Assembly: GCA_017562135.1 (NCBI GenBank)
Contig: QEYB01000629.1
Span: forward strand, 434,001-498,000
Origin: Dipylidium caninum
Lineage: Eukaryota; Platyhelminthes; Cestoda; Cyclophyllidea; Dipylidiidae
Length of the DNA stretch: 64,000 nt
Direction: 5' to 3'
The first letter of the stretch is position 1, and each line of letters opens with the position of its first letter. The notes under the pieces were generated by a model. It was not told the DNA's origin. It made no database searches and worked only from the letters and a program-made list of their open reading frames with translations. Positions 1-15,000 of the stretch are shown here, piece after piece. The position numbers were made by a program, and so were the translations under genes.

Positions 1-961
1 GACTCGAGCGAAGTACAACAACTCCACAGAAGTAGATAATTAAAACGAAAGGCCGCTCACGAGGTGTGTTCTGAGTATAGTTATTTGCCAAATAGTTGGC
101 TTTAAATATTCTAAATTAGTACACTACTGTGGATGCTGTAAAGAGCTTGATGGTGACGACACGGTAGTGTATTGTCTCCACAAAGCGAATAAAATTTTTT
201 TTGGTTTATAATGGCAGTCGAAAGTTCAATAAAGACCCGTCATTACCCCACAGAATTTTTAGCCCTTAAGCTTTGGGTTTTTCTACTTCGGTATCACGCT
301 AAGGTGTCGTATCCACTCCTATTATATTTATTGAAGCATTGAAAGTCAAATTATATTTCAGTCCTATACAGGAATATTGATTTTTCGGGCTTAGGGAAGG
401 CTCCTTTTAGGGTTTGCGGTTCGAGCATCGTGTCCCAGTCACTTTGCCTCAGAGGTACCGCAGTGGCTCCTCTTCAAATTGACTACAATTGATTGTTTTT
501 GTGCAATGAGTTTATCTGCGGGAGACCGCCTTTAACTCACCCTTGAGGCCATCTTACAACCGTGTTTTTATGCTCACGCCATGCCGAATGAAGATTTCAG
601 GCCAAATATGCTCCTTTTCCGCGAAGTCGCTCATTGCAAAGGAATATGGCATTCTTACAAAACCATTACCTCTTTAAGGTGATTTGTATTGTTACTGAAA
701 GCGCAGAATCTGCATTTACATTCATTTACAAATTCAATATTTGTCATCTCTTCAAGTGATATGTGCAATTTTCCACCAGAGCGCAGTCCGAGCAATAGTC
801 ATTCTGAGAGCTTCATCTCGTTTTCTGATCCCATGGAGACGTCCTCCGCTTCTGCTAGTTCCAGTTCTTTTTGGGGAGGCAAACTCCAATCTGTTTGACA
901 AGTTCCATCGCATTTCTAAGCAGCGAAAAATTAGTCATTTAAGCTTTAACTTGAAAGTACT
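1..961. other. No gene seen; possible 3' flank of the receptor gene
   Basis: The stretch is AT-rich, with no recognisable coding region, repeat or RNA gene. The only notable site is the minus-strand AATAAA at 327-332. Confidence 0.4.
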
Positions 962-1236
962 TTATAGAAATGTTAAACACACCAAAGTCTGTTGAGGCTG
1001 AGGTGTAAATAGGCATTTTTCCCGTCGAATAAATGATTTTCTGGGCTTGTTTCCATCTACAGTAAGTTCGACAAAACAATTGGAGTCTCGAGAATTGTTT
1101 TCCTCGACATCCCTGCTGATAGGGTAGTCTTTTGCTTTGATGGGGGGATCTTGCAACGTCTGAGAGTTTAATTCCGTCGGCGGATGAGATGATGGAGATG
1201 GAGTGAGTTTTTTGTCACTCACCAGTTCCAACACCT
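962..1236 (-). CDS. Possible terminal exon for the mGluR cytoplasmic tail
   Basis: Acceptor ccgtcttcacag precedes an open frame of 91 codons that is hydrophilic, serine/proline-rich (KKLTPSPSSHPP) and ends PQPQQTLVCLTFL. A polyadenylation hexamer (AATAAA on the minus strand) lies downstream at 327-332. The length and composition suit a GPCR tail. However, its start phase does not match the phase left by the donor at 2678, so either another exon lies between or this is chance. No homology was recognised. Confidence 0.3.
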
Positions 1237-2677
1237 CTGTGAAGACGGAGGATCTTCTGACACCCGGATAGCTTCCTCTACAAACGGAAGATAAATAAGT
1301 TCATTCACTTTGCACGTGAAATAAGATTGAAGATAAGCAAGTGTCACATTATTTTTGAAATTAGATGGCATAATTATTGAATAATTGTGGTCAGATGGCA
1401 GTTTTCCACAGTTGCATGACGGCGTTCTCGACTTAATTGTGGAGCATTCGCGTCAACGTGCTTGCTAATGAAGGCAGCGGCACTGCTGTCGAGAATGCTT
1501 TACAGAAGGTTTGCGGTCATAAGGACCCAGACTGAGTTTCCCAACGGAGGACGCGATTGTGCACTGAAAAATTCGTGGATGAAGAGTAAAAGTTTTCGGT
1601 TTGACATCAGGTTGGACGAAAGATGTGGAACGAAGGGATGAATTCGAGTCCTCAGCAGATATCGAAACAGAGAGACTTTTATAGCGAGTCGCAAGTTCTG
1701 CTGAGAATGTATTATTTCACAGAGAATGGAGGGCAGAAGGGGTTGTTAATGAAACTGGTTGGAGGCTACACATTCCACTAGCTTTGTTGTCACACATCTT
1801 TGACGTTAGTTCCCGGGGCTCATCGAATGGAAAAATACGAAAAGACAAAGGTCAAAATGTAGGGAGTTTATGCCAGAACACCGTATACTAGACTGGAGAG
1901 GAAATTATCTGTATACTGGACGTCAAGAACCAATTTATGCGTCACTTTCTTCCATTCTGTAATTCCTTGAGGTTGCCAAACCATAAATCTCCCACTGGTA
2001 ACACACCACTTCGTTTCCGACTGTGTATGACAATATTTCCCACCTTAAGAGCATTTCACGTTGATGTGACGAGTTTCAGTTCTTCGGATTCATTTTGTTT
2101 AGCAGCAGCTAAGCACTGAGTCCACCAAGTTCTCTGACTACTAAGCCACTTTATTCGACCAAGAATGAACTGTTTATTTGTTAGATGGCATGTTATCTGT
2201 CAGCCAGCGAGGTTTCTGGTGCTGTTTACGGTTGTGCCCACTTCTGCAAGTGATCTCTCCACGCTTCTCACGTGCGCGATGTCGTGAAAAATGGAATGGA
2301 GGGCAGAGGCAATCGGAAGTACTGCGTGAAACACGCGAAAACCCACTTTTCGTGGAACATTCTAATGAACTTGTCAGAGAATAATTTCCAAGTAGAGACG
2401 AGGTAGTCGGTGTATATTTGGAAATCATTTCACATCTCACAAATTGCAGACGCAGTAAGAGGTGGAGTAGTCTCCTCAGTAAGGATCTGAAACCGCGCGA
2501 AATCACTGACGACCATGAATACCAAGTAGTCACCTTTATCGAGGTAAATGCAGTCTGTACACCGGAACGGCGCGATTTCGCGGGGCCATGGTTGCCCCAA
2601 AGATTAACTTCACATCATGACATGTTGACTAGCCCTGAAAGAGTCGTCCAGACGTGTCAGCACATCAGTCCACTCAC

Positions 2678-3025
2678 TTCTTGCCCATCCTCTCCTTCTT
2701 CGATGTAGACTTCGTGTTCACATTGGTCTGCAACACCCCAATGTGACACCGGATGTCCTTGGCAGTGGTGAAGAACATGCGCGAGTTCTGTTCCGGTCGA
2801 CAAAGGATGATGTAGGTCTTGGGGACAAAGAGCATTAGGAGAGCGATGGTGGCGGAGACACTGATGCAAAGAATGAGCGTCACCTCTGTCCGTAGCCCGA
2901 CAGGTAGACGGGTATGATGGCGAGCCAGAGGACACAGGTTGTGTACATGGTGAAGCCGATGAATTTGGCCTCGTTGAAGTTCTGCGGCAGGTTGCGTGTT
3001 TTTATGGCGTAGATGGTGCACAGGG
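2678..3025 (-). CDS. mGluR exon: TM5 to TM7 and tail start, one frameshift
   Basis: Acceptor gcgtccttccattag is followed by CC CTG TGC ACC, completing an alanine codon: [14 protein letters not shown], then [16 protein letters not shown] and TM6 ([15 protein letters not shown]). The frame then meets a stop (about 2,880). The family sequence resumes one frame over as [20 protein letters not shown] (TM7), [15 protein letters not shown] and a basic tail ending ERMGKK. I end the exon at a strong donor (aa|gtgagtg) rather than at the overlapping TGA. The shift lies in the short TM6-TM7 loop. Confidence 0.9.
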
Positions 3026-6000
3026 CTAATGGAAGGACGCAGAAAGGGCCATTCACGGTATAACAGTTAAAGTGGTTATTAAAATCCAACTACGCATTCT
3101 GCTTCGGTAAAAATTAAGGCATCCTTAGTCAAGGGTTTTAACTTATGGACCTCGTCGAGAATTAACTAAGGAGTAGTTGAAACAGAATCTAGCAATTCTC
3201 CGTCGAACGACTCCGCGAGATAAACTCGTTATCAAGAAAAAAGCACTGTTGGGATTACAAAAAACTTCCTCTTGCCAGTTAAAGGACATTATTATTTATC
3301 ACCTTTAAAATCGGGGACATGCTGACTCGCATCCCAAGCGAAAATTTAAACATTCGTAATTAAGTAATTGCATTAAAGTAAGGAGGATCATTTAAGCCTA
3401 TTTTTCCTTTGTCAAAGCGATGCTACGACCAGGGAAGTGTCTTTATACCGACTTAGAGAGTTAAAATAAAGCAACGCTGATTATAAGAACGATTCATGGT
3501 GGCGGACACGACTTAGGGGTATCTTCCTTACTTCTTTTTGATAAAATCGCTTAAAGATAATTCGAAAATTTACCTTAATACTCACAGGGTAAACTCATGC
3601 AAAGATCAATTAAATTTTTCCTAAACCAGCATTGTACTATTTTGATCGCGTTTAAAAATTTGCACTTACCTATGAGGAAGATGGGAAATGCGAGAGGAAT
3701 TACGTTGCCTCGTTGAGTGGTGCTGCAACAGAGGCGGGCCCGAGTCAGGTCGTTGGAGAACCGTAGGCGCGTGTCAGGCGGTTCGATGACCAGCATTGTC
3801 GCCACTATCGCCACCTCCACGGCGATTAACACTGCGAAGGAAGGGAAGAACACGCGATTTCAACGTTGGCTTCTGCATCTGCCTCCTCCTCCTCCTCCTC
3901 CTCCTCCTCCTCCTCCTCCTCCCCCGCCTCGTCCTACTGCAACACGCCTTTGCCGGAGTGGCTGGCGGGCGGTCTCTCCGCCCGACAGTAACGTATTTCC
4001 AACTGAAGTGGCTCGGGTCGATTGCCTCAGTCGGTTGTCAGGTCTCAACGTTGTGTCATGTGGTGCATCGAGCTAGTAGCCATGTGAGAACCACTGGGCC
4101 CGTACACAAATTTTGCATCCATTCCCACAAACTGGGCGGTGTTTGGCGGAATAGCACTGCGGCCATAGAAAGACTACGAAGAAATGGTTCCCGCGCCACC
4201 GTGGCCCACAATCACAGCGCTGATGGTGCCAAACATGTTAAGATTTGATACAACAATGAGGGGTTATAAGTTAAACGTCCCCCGCCGGACGGAAGGCACT
4301 TCACCTTAAATCGTGACATTATTGCGACTCTTGAAATTTTACGATGTGAAATCTCTGTGTCGATATTTTTCACCACAATCAAAAATGCCACACTGAACAC
4401 ATATTATAGCGTTTACTTGAAATTTCGACTATTTTTACTTAAAGCGAGCCAAAATTCGTTTCTCCTCAGTTTACTAAGGTAAGACAGCCCCCAGGTCATT
4501 ATAGAAACGGAGCAAATTTTCGAAGGAAATATTTAAGTTTCTACTCTTTTACATCCTTGTCAGTCGGCGGACCGGTCGTGGTGCACGCAAAGACTCGGAT
4601 AATAAATTAACTTAAAGGCCGAACCATCGCGCAGTTTCTGCATTCTTCCCGACTTCGCAGCCGGTCCCCTGCTGCTGCGGTGCAGGACACTTCGAGAGGC
4701 TGCACAACCACCGTCGTCCTAAGAGGATGCAGGGCAGACACGTTCGCCGCAGTCGAGCACTCCCCACGGCAAAACGTGAATTTGGGGAATTATCCCGACC
4801 AAAGAATTTCACCGATGACTGGAAATTTCTCAGCGGTAAAAGTGTTCGTTTACGGTGGGTGAACATGAACTCGGCGAGGTGATCCTATCTCCTCCCCAAT
4901 GGGAAATGCTGCCACGCGCCCCCTGGCGACGCGTAAGGAGTGTACCAGACATTAAGACCGATGAGAGTGACGGATTTAGGGTGATTAAGTCGGGTCTGGA
5001 CGCTACCCAACCTTGAACGAGTACAAAAAACGAGGAGTAGAAGCAAGGGAAGGTGAATAGTTAAATTCCACTTCTTCTTTCTCCTCCTCCGTCCGACTAC
5101 ACGTGATGTTTTTTCACTGAGCGTCATCGGGGAGTCGCAAATTATCTTGCAACATGGCCGAGAATACCTCTGATGTAAATAATAGAATTCTGTTTAGATT
5201 CTTGGCCAAACTGACAAACTCCTACTCGATTGTCGAGCAAACGCGCCTAGAATTGCCGCATTCTCCTGGTCAGAGGAGGCGGTCAGCCTCGTGTATATGC
5301 GGTCGGATGCGCAGCCCACATACACTAGATGAGTTGCCTCCCGACTGGTTTCGCCTCCGACTCCACTCGTTTTGCCTTCCCACACAGCGAAAGTGACTGC
5401 CGGCTTTAAATAAGCTTAACTCACGTCCTCTGAGAAAACGGTTTTCTGTCATCCTGCGGAATGCTTTTCCTCGCGTCAAAGCCGTCAAATGAACTAAGAC
5501 GAAAGAGATGCCATGACGCAGGGGGACGTCGGCAATGCTCTCCTTCTCTCCCAATTCTCCCATCGCCAAAGAATGACGACGGAAGAGAGCGGCCCCCAAT
5601 AATTTCTTCTCGAACGAATCAACAAATTGCTCCGTTCCCCACCGCTTCGTATGCCGGACTACCGCGCTGTGTGGTTAGAGCCAGCGTTATTTTATGCACC
5701 GGTCGTGCGACCACTTTACTCGCCTGGATTCCTTTTCATAGATTTGTCGCTGCAAAGTCGTATGATGTGCTATGTGTTGTGTAAACATCATTTAACCCAA
5801 ACTGACTCTTTCGGCTGCCCGAAATCAAATTCGACTTGATCCAGAAAGGAGTTCCTCCGTCGTTATATTGTGCAGAGGTACTTTCCCACACGCCTCTTTG
5901 CATTTACCATGTTAAATGGTTCAACTCGTAACCAAAACGTAAATGGCTCTATTTTTCAAACGAAATTTACAAAACCGATTTTTTCAGTCAAAATTGGCGT

Positions 6001-9000
6001 AACCGAGTGTTTCTCAACTTGGGTAATCATTTTCCAGTCCACAAGTCATTGGAGAACACCTTGCAGCATTCAAGAGCATTTCACTGATTGTGTGCGATCA
6101 CCCATCTCACTCGTGGATTTGGCGAGGTCTACGAAGGCCGCCAACGCTCATGATGTCGTGATCGGACTACTGAGCGAGGAGTCAACTGGCTTATTGTAGT
6201 GGAAAGGCGAAGGAGGAAGTGGGGTCAAATGCGCTTGTCAATCCTGCTCTCCAAGAGTTGGCTACCGCCTTGTTCGAACTCCTTGACGAGCAGCGCGTTA
6301 GCATGCTGACGAGCATTACGACTCCTAAGTGTGTCCCGATGCTTCTGACCACATCCCTAGTCAAATTCGCGACTTTCTTTTATTCTTTATCAGATCGTCC
6401 TTTACTCGACTGATTATACTAGAGGCAAATTCTCCAAATTTACAGTGAGAGGTGTATTAGTGGATGTATGATGAGTGGTGAAGTACACTCCAGGAGTCTG
6501 ATTCTCACGACTTCCCACCGGGGTGTGATGCAGGTGCCCCGTCTTCCCCGTGGTGATTGAAGTTGAGAAGTTAATGGGAGAACTGTGATGCCAATTCATT
6601 TGGTGGTGACCCGTCCATTTCTCTAGAGTACACTTTGAAATTGTGACTGGTGAAGAACTAACTTACGCCGATGGAATGTGAAGATTAAGAAGTTTGATTG
6701 CGTTTTTGCGTAACGCGTGGGGCTAAGCCCTCTCGAGCCTGAAGATCTCTTGCCCACCCCAACGGGACAGGATTGGACCAGAAGGGAAACATGCCCACAG
6801 CATAGCGGAGTCCTAATTTAAATGGGGTATCCGGACTAGATAGAGTCTGGCATAACCTGAGGACATGTAATCCCTGACGTGGATTAGTTGCACTGAAAGG
6901 CTGCCAGCTGGGCAAAAAGCTGCCCTGTTATGATAGCCAAGAGTACATTCGCCAGGAGTATCAAGAGGGATATTCACAACGCCCAAATTGACAGGAAAGT
7001 CATCCAACTTTCCATTTAAGCTCTTTTAAAGAGAAAAGTGGGGCATCTCCCATTTACATGGAGACTTGCACACATGCATTACTAGATTATAGAGATAAGT
7101 TGTCTGCTGCCCCAGGACATTGCATGATAATGGGCTAGTTTTGTCACTCAGTCTGGTATCCCCGTCACTCGGCCACCACAGTACCTCCGAATGCAGTAAT
7201 GCATCAAATGGGACAGAAAACTTACATCCAGTGATAACCAGTTGGGCTGATGTTGACAGAAAGCGTTGCTTCTTTATCAGTATCTTCTTTGACCCTTCCA
7301 GAATGCGAGCAATACGGTTTGTCTTGATGACTAAGGCCGCGTAGATCGCAGCAAACGCTAGCGGAGACAGGGAGCGCTGGAGAGCACAGGAAATGGGCGA
7401 AGGACGTCTAAGCCCCGGGACCACGGAGAAGTGCGCCAGGAGCATCGCCACGAGGATGAGCCACATCAACTCCCTCGTTGAGGCTTTCACTACCGCGGTG
7501 TTGCGATACACCACGAAGACGATGAGCACCAGGATGGTGAGGAGACCGCCCATGCTGGCTAAGAGGATGGCGGTAAGACAGGTAGGGTTGTTCCATCGTG
7601 GATAACGAGGGTCGATTGGTTCGCAAGCTGAAACGGATTCGGTGCAAGACAAAGACACTTTACTTCAAGCTCAGACTACTTAAAAAGTTACCAAACGGGA
7701 AGCCGAGCACAAAGTTAATCGGGTTGAGAACAGATGACCGCACAGTCAGATCTGCCCAAGTCTTTGTTTTGAGTTTTATTTGGAGAGTCGACCAAATGAC
7801 ACCCCCGGATTCTGCTTAAGCTAATGTCGATTAAATTTGCTTAAAGCATATGGATTCGTTTAGAAGGTCATGTTCTGATTATGTGAAAATGGATTACACC
7901 TTCAAAGGATTTCCAACCGGAGGCTCTCCTAAATTTTTTTACCGTAAATCCTTCTACTACGTGTCTGCTATGAAAGAGCCTGCTTCTTCACTCCACAGCC
8001 GTGTGACAACTAAAAAGGGTTTGTTTCTCACCTGATGTTTTGCAATTTCCACACTCGAGACTGGCAAAATTTTCGTCGGGATATCCTAGGCGTTGGAGCC
8101 CTCTATTTGTACATAGAACTTTTTAAACTTCATGGTTAATGCCCGTTTTTCTATATTTTTATGAAACTATGAAAGAGCAGGGCAGATATTAAAAATATTA
8201 TATTCAAAAACAATGGAAAAGATATGACCGACTGATTAACTTAAATAATTTTTGGGGCTTCAAACGCGAGGGTTGTGACACCAGCATTTTGTCTTCTTGC
8301 GAAAGCGTTTAAAAAGTCGGAAACATCCAAAGCGTTTTCAGCTCAGAAAGGATTTTGTAAATGCCCCCGTTTGAACCTCTTATTTGAAATTATGCAATTT
8401 TAACTCAGAATTTGATCGGAGCGCATTAATTAAGGACAGTGACATAAGTTTTTTCCTGGTTTCAAGAAGTCTGTAAATTTTTGTCAAAAACTACCCATCA
8501 TCCAAAATGCGGCCTAAAATAAATTACAAGTCTGATTAAACACTCAAAATGCAGGGAAGAATAAGGCAACAACACAGAAAGCTTCTTTCACATCTATGGA
8601 GCAAAATGGTCCCTGGGGATGTTCTTCTGCGACAATCCGATGCTGTTACCCGGTTGGTGGTGGACTCACCGTCCATTTAACATGACGAAGCGTAATCGTG
8701 ATGAGCCAGGAAGGTTGAGAATTGGCCCCTTAATTATCCTCTTGGAGTAAAAGAAATTCTTCTTGTAAGGTTAAGAGCCGGTCTGAAGAACGCATCTCAG
8801 TCATGTGAACAAAAATTTTAAATGAGAGAACTAAACTATTAAACGATGTTTATTTACTTTGTAAGAGACCGACATTGCGATTTCGGCAGGGCTCTGGTTA
8901 CCGATGCTTGTCCGACATGCTTCATTACTCCCCTGTGCGTGGACTTTGATACGGATTATGCCTGACTGTGCCTGTGCCACTTGTATAAGTGCGGTCCCGG

Positions 9001-12000
9001 TACTCTAGAACGCTCATGGACTCGTTCGGTTGATAAATGAGGCCGGCATCGCAGGACCCAGTTGATCTTTCCACCGTTTCATCGAGAAGACTGTATTAGA
9101 CTGCCTTTACAGCGCCCTTTCCATGTGGGACACAACTCACACTTGCAGAACTAATTAAGAAACTGATATTTTCCTACTGATTGGTTACATCAAATTGAAC
9201 TTATAGGATTTGATAGCTTCGGGTTGAGCTTTGAATTTGGCAAGAATGGCAGGACATTGGACCATATGCATGCCGCAATGAAAGCGCGAAAGTTAATTGT
9301 TCTTAGCTTCCTGCGCAACCTTTTTCAGCCGCCATATTTGGCAGACTCACTTCCCGCTTCGAGGTGTGCTGACTGACGGGCAGGGGCATGTGAAGAGGCG
9401 CCACAGTTCCCACCAGAAACCCCTCAGTGCGCCTCTTTAATGAGCCGGGGAAGAGGAAAGTGGGGTGACTGAGTCTGGAAAAAGGCGAGGGAAGAAGGCA
9501 AAGAGAAAGAAGTCAGTTAAAAATCTTGCAGACGTCTTGAGTGACAACGTTTAGCAGCTCACGTGACTTGACTCGATGAACAGTTAGAGGGGATCTGAAA
9601 GTCTTTCTAACCCTCGAGTTCCCATTCCGCCACCACTGAGGCAGAGTGGCAAAATAGTCTGTCCCCTGTTCTTCCCGCAATGTGTGCTGATCTTTATTTG
9701 TACCAGTGTGTTTGCCACGCCTACTTCTGGCGTGTTTTCCATCAGACTCCAATCTAACGGCTATCTCCGCGAAGATTCCCTCCGATAATCATCATCCAAG
9801 TTTAGGCTAGCTTCTCACTCCTCCGTTAGTCAGAATGTCGTCATCCTCACATTCGAACTCTCCACCTTCGCAACTGAATGGTGACTGCGTAAGGAGCCCA
9901 AGATTTTGAGTCCCCTTGAACCAACTGGAAATAGATTTAGTTACTATGATTTGCTGTGTCCTCGTTGGAATCTCGGGTAAAAAAGAAAGGTAATTAACTC
10001 TTATAAATGGCTGCGACCGAAAGCGTGAGAAATGAAACAGGAGGAGAGAGAGGCTAAAATGAGGGAAGGTCTTCTGCTTACGTCCAGGCCCCCGTGGTCT
10101 CCACAAAATAGTCATGTTATTGCGTGCTGTTTATGTCATCCCCAGTGGATTGCTCTGCTGTCATCCCAGTGCACGCATTCTGTGTGGTTCACGCTTTTTT
10201 AGAAAACAGGGGAAAGCAAAGAAAGGCTAGAAAAATGTTGTTTCCCCTAAAATGGACGTGGGGAAAAGCGTTCGCAGGAGGAATGGAAGAAGGTGAAAGA
10301 TTAGGCGCAATGTGGTGGACTTCGACATTTTGGGGTGCTCAACATGGACCGATTAGGATAAAATCTGCTGTACTTAAGCCTCTGAAAAAGGGATTTGAAG
10401 CAATATTGGGTCGTTCAGCTCCTTCTGGGTCTTTTTCCCGTGTGCCTTTTAAAATACCCCGAGGCCCAGTTTTGAGTGGCATTGTCATTTGTCTGAGCTT
10501 CAAAGAAGTTGACTTGGAGGTTGGACCCCCTTTTGAACAGTTAAAAAAAATCCGCGGAGGATGAGGGATTGGCGGCAAAGAAACTCCGTCAAGGCTATCT
10601 CAGCCGTCACGAGACGAATGGGCTAGTGGACTGGGATCAGGTGGGAGATGTGGTGCAGATGGCACGCCAGTTTTATAAAATTGGACAAGGTGTAGACAAG
10701 AAAAATACTATTCCTACACTCCTAAGCGTGGAGAAAGGCGGCATGGGGAACCGACGAAATGAGACCGGAGCGTTATGAAAGTGAGGGTGCGGAGGAAATG
10801 ACCCTTTTCGATAGAGGCAATACTAACTCGGCCTGTCCCCTTGATGTGTTTCCCAGGCGGACTTTGGCATGTGCCAACTGAAAGTGATGAGACACCGCTG
10901 ACAGTGTAATCAAATAGCGACGGCTTGCGAAGAACGTATATTTCTCAGTGCGGCAATATTTCTAACCTGATGACAAATTAACCACACTTTCTCCTTATTC
11001 TTCCTCGTCGACCACGCTCCCAACCCGGGTTGAAGGCTTATTGCAAAGCAGAGAAGAGTGGCAACCTTTCACTCATTTAGGGGCTTTACCAATTATCAAT
11101 TTGCAAAAGAATAAGCGCGCAAAGACGGACACTTTCCGACTTCGCGACACAATGAGGGTGTGGCTCAACCTAAAAAGCCCCCAAGAGCCCGCAGGCGCGG
11201 AGAAGGAATTTCCATTGTTCCATGCGAAGGGTTTGGCTGGCGATCTTAGTCGAGGGGATCAATTTCATCCATCCGTGAGCTTCCTTGGCTTCGTCCTACG
11301 AGTCGTGGCCGCCGTCCAAAGCATCATCAGTCTCGGTGAGCTGATAATGCGGGCCCGTGAGGCAAAGTAATGTAACTAGAACCGTCCTGCCCCTCCCTGG
11401 GACGACTGTTTACTTCGTCTTACTCGTCTGCGTCTGGACGTTGACTGACTTTTGCAAACCCCCATGACTTGTTGCTCCACACTCCCTTTTGGCACTTCTC
11501 CTCGAGTGTGAATCTCCCAAGGGTCCCCTTTCAGTCAAGACCTTTAACCTTGGCAAAGGAGACGGGAACTAGAATCAAGGAGAGAGTCGTTCTTTTTTAC
11601 GACCACAAATCCCGATGATGTTTAATGATTGCATTTTAGTGCCGCCAGACTGCACCGGCAGACTTGGATCTGAAAGCGCATTACTCGAGTTGGGCGTATA
11701 GCCAAGCTCGTAGACGCCCTCGAAATCACGGAATTTCGTCCCATTTATAGGTTTCGAGCCGCTTTTTTAAGTCCATCTTCTCCTAACCTCCGCTAATTCC
11801 AGCAATCTCGCCTTCGAGTCCGTGGGAGCACCCATGCGCTCGCGGGGTAAGGGCACCGAGGACGTTTACAGATTCGAGAAGGCGGTCTTTGAAGAGGACT
11901 TCTCAGAAATGGGGGAACGTGGAGAAGGATCGAATTGTCTCATACATCTGACAGTGGGTTCTGGAGACCATTCTTAAAGATCTAGGGTTAATGCCGATTT

Positions 12001-15000
12001 TGAAATGGTGCAAATGCGCAGGCAATGGGGGAAGGGCCAACCAGATGAATGTCTTTTTTTGCTACGAATTGCTTGTTAAAATTATGTTGTTGGTTTTGTC
12101 AGCTTAAAGTTGCAGTTTTTTACTACACTGAAGCAAAGCGAACAAAGATTACACAATAGGGTTTACGGAAATTTTAGCTTCTGCTCCTGCGGCAGCTGAT
12201 ACGGCGGTACAGATATGATCCCCTTGTTTGTTTTGTGGCGAGACAAGTTGCCTTTCTGCCGTGTGTAATGTGTGTGGCGCCACAAATTTGTGTGTTGCAG
12301 AAGCGAGACGGTTGGTTGTGATTCCATCCACTGACAACTGCAGGTTCGCAGGCCGCAGAGCCATTACTGGTGTGGAGATGGGGCGACCGGCGATGCTTAA
12401 AAGTCACGCGGACGGCCCATTTTACGGTTGGTTTGTTTGAAAATAAACGGTTTCACAGAGCTCATTGAGTTGGTCTCTTTCAGACACCGAATGACTTGTG
12501 TGAGAATGTGGGGAGTGGGTGAACTGGGCTGATATTCGAAACGGTAACAAGATGTGGGCAGTACAGGAGGAGTGTCTAGGGGTGAATATTTCATCAGCCT
12601 CTTTACCCCTCTGTATACATCTCCCTTCCATTTGTCAATACAGTGGATAATTTCTATTTCGCTTGCAGCTGCCCATGGTGGTGTCGATGGAGAAGCGCAG
12701 GGCATTCCACTTGAGGAGCATGACTCCTGTGAGATGCGTTTGAAAAGCAGAAATGTGGACTTGGTGCATCCGCAAGCTCACCAGACTTATTTTCGGTCGG
12801 TTTAAGCCCCCTTCACACGGATGCAGGTCTCGTTAGGCGTCTTCTCACCGTTCGGCATATGCACGGCTGAAGATCAGCAGCCGGCCTTTGATTTATCCTT
12901 TATTTATCTACAAGGCAACAATCCCTCGTGCTATTCCATTTCCCAGCGGGTGCTGGTCTACATAGGGACATATTGTCAGTTAGCGCAAGGATCCGTGCTT
13001 GATTTGCGCGAATCAGCGACAGACAATCGACGCCCCCTTCAGCGACAAGCGTCAGATTCCTCGGCGAGAGCTAATAATTTTGGACGAGGTGTTAAGCGCC
13101 GGCACCGTATGCTGCTCTTCATCGCCACAAACCTCCGAGGTGGTGGTGGATGCTGTTGCAGGTGTGTGGGGTGGTGTGGTACGCAGCTCCTTATCATAGC
13201 GGACGTGACTAGGCGAGGGCAGTGCCCAAAAGTCCCGAGATCTGAGAGCTTTCTTCAATTTCCTGTGCTAATCGCCAAAAATTGAGACATTAATGTAGCT
13301 CGAAAAGGCGAAGTAACTGCGTTATGGTGGTTAGAGAACAGTAGCCTTGTCTGATGGATACACATTCACTGGAATAGCGGAAATGATGGACTTACAACGG
13401 GCCGTCGGTCGAAGAGAAGTTTCGGCTTAAATTTTCGTCCGCGCGCATTAAGTTCCGACCACTCAACGCTCTCCTTCGATCCACCTCGGCACGCGCGGTT
13501 CGCTCTGGTTTGCGAACCATGTGGCCATGAGAGCAAGTAAGGAAAGGAGCAGAGTCGAACATTGTTCATTAGCTAAGGCATGCGGCGCCGTAAACGCTAT
13601 CGAAAGTAATGAGGCAGTGTGTGCGGGGAGAAGAAGGGCGGGGTGTGGTTTGCCGTCCTGAGCCTGTTGGTGTGGTCATATTTCAACCCTTAGACGAGAG
13701 TGAACAGCCTTTTTTCGGAGCGACTGACAGGGAGGACTGAGAGGTTAATGATTATAAACTAACCATCTTTAAGGCTCTTTGCGTAAGAGCGGCTGTGGGT
13801 GTGTGGTGGGCAACGCGAAAACAGGAGCGGCCTTAGTTACGCGTAGTACCCTTCTCCCGCCTGTGAGGGGAACGGCTGTCGTGCCGCCACTTTTCTGCCT
13901 TTTGCATTCTGGTCCCCCGACGGGAGTTCGTAATCATTATGCGGTGCCACGGGACTGAAATGCAACCGTCTTAGGCCGTGTGTGTAACTTATCGCTAAGG
14001 ACACTTCGCATATTCGGACTTTCGAAAGAGGGAAGCAATGGACGGGGGGGAGATGCCCTGTTCCCTGAATGTGGTTCACTTGTGCCTCTTTGGGTAAAGC
14101 TCAGATTGTTGAGGGCGAGTTGAATGGATTGGTCGCGAACTCTCTGAGGCTCGGTGGCGTAGAGTGCTGTGCTGACAAAACACTTAAATAAATTGGTGTG
14201 ATGCATGGAGTGAGACCTGCGACGTGTGTGGATCAATCCAATTGAATACGCAGGTTAGTGTAATGCTTGAGTGTTATGTGGAATGCAATAAGTTGCATTC
14301 ATGGACACCAAACGTCCATTACTTTTAGATTGACAGTGTGAGTTGCCCAATGGGTGATTTAGCGATCATTAGATGGGTCCTCAGTCCCACCCACCGACGC
14401 CTTCGCCTTCACTGGATGAGGGCATTTAGGGTGGATTGGGCGATGCTACGTATGTGGACATTTCAGAGAGCGAGGACAGAGTGGCCTTACTTACCTTAGC
14501 TTCCCATATGGCCACAGGGTCACTGCAAAATGACCGGACGGGACCCGTTGTTGTAGTGTTGACCAGTTGCTCGCCACTGAATATAACTCGTCAAGTAGCG
14601 TTATCAAGGATCCGTGTTTCCATCGGCCAACCTGGACGTAATCATAGACTTCACCCACCGTCGGCATTCATTGTGACCTGTAATTTCATGAGGTCGTAGC
14701 TAAAACACCCCACAGAGGAGTGACTTGGAAATCTACACAGATGAATATAATGTGTCTGAGGCTCGCGCATTACCTTGCAGCGGATCGCCTTTCTCATTCG
14801 AAAAAGATGTGTCTCCATTGCGGTCGGTATAGTTCACCGCAGCAATTCTTTGGCGCAAGAGAGTCCTATTGGGCAACAGACCTGACACACCCCCGGCCGT
14901 CCGACACCGCACACTATTCCTGCCTCTGTGAAGGCGCCAGCGCAACCACGTAGATGGCGAGGTTTCAGGAGAGCGTTTGTGTCCTGACGAAAGGCGACGC

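Noticed and set aside
10124..10564. 146-codon plus-strand frame in a receptor intron
   Set aside because: No recognisable protein features; within the range of chance frames.
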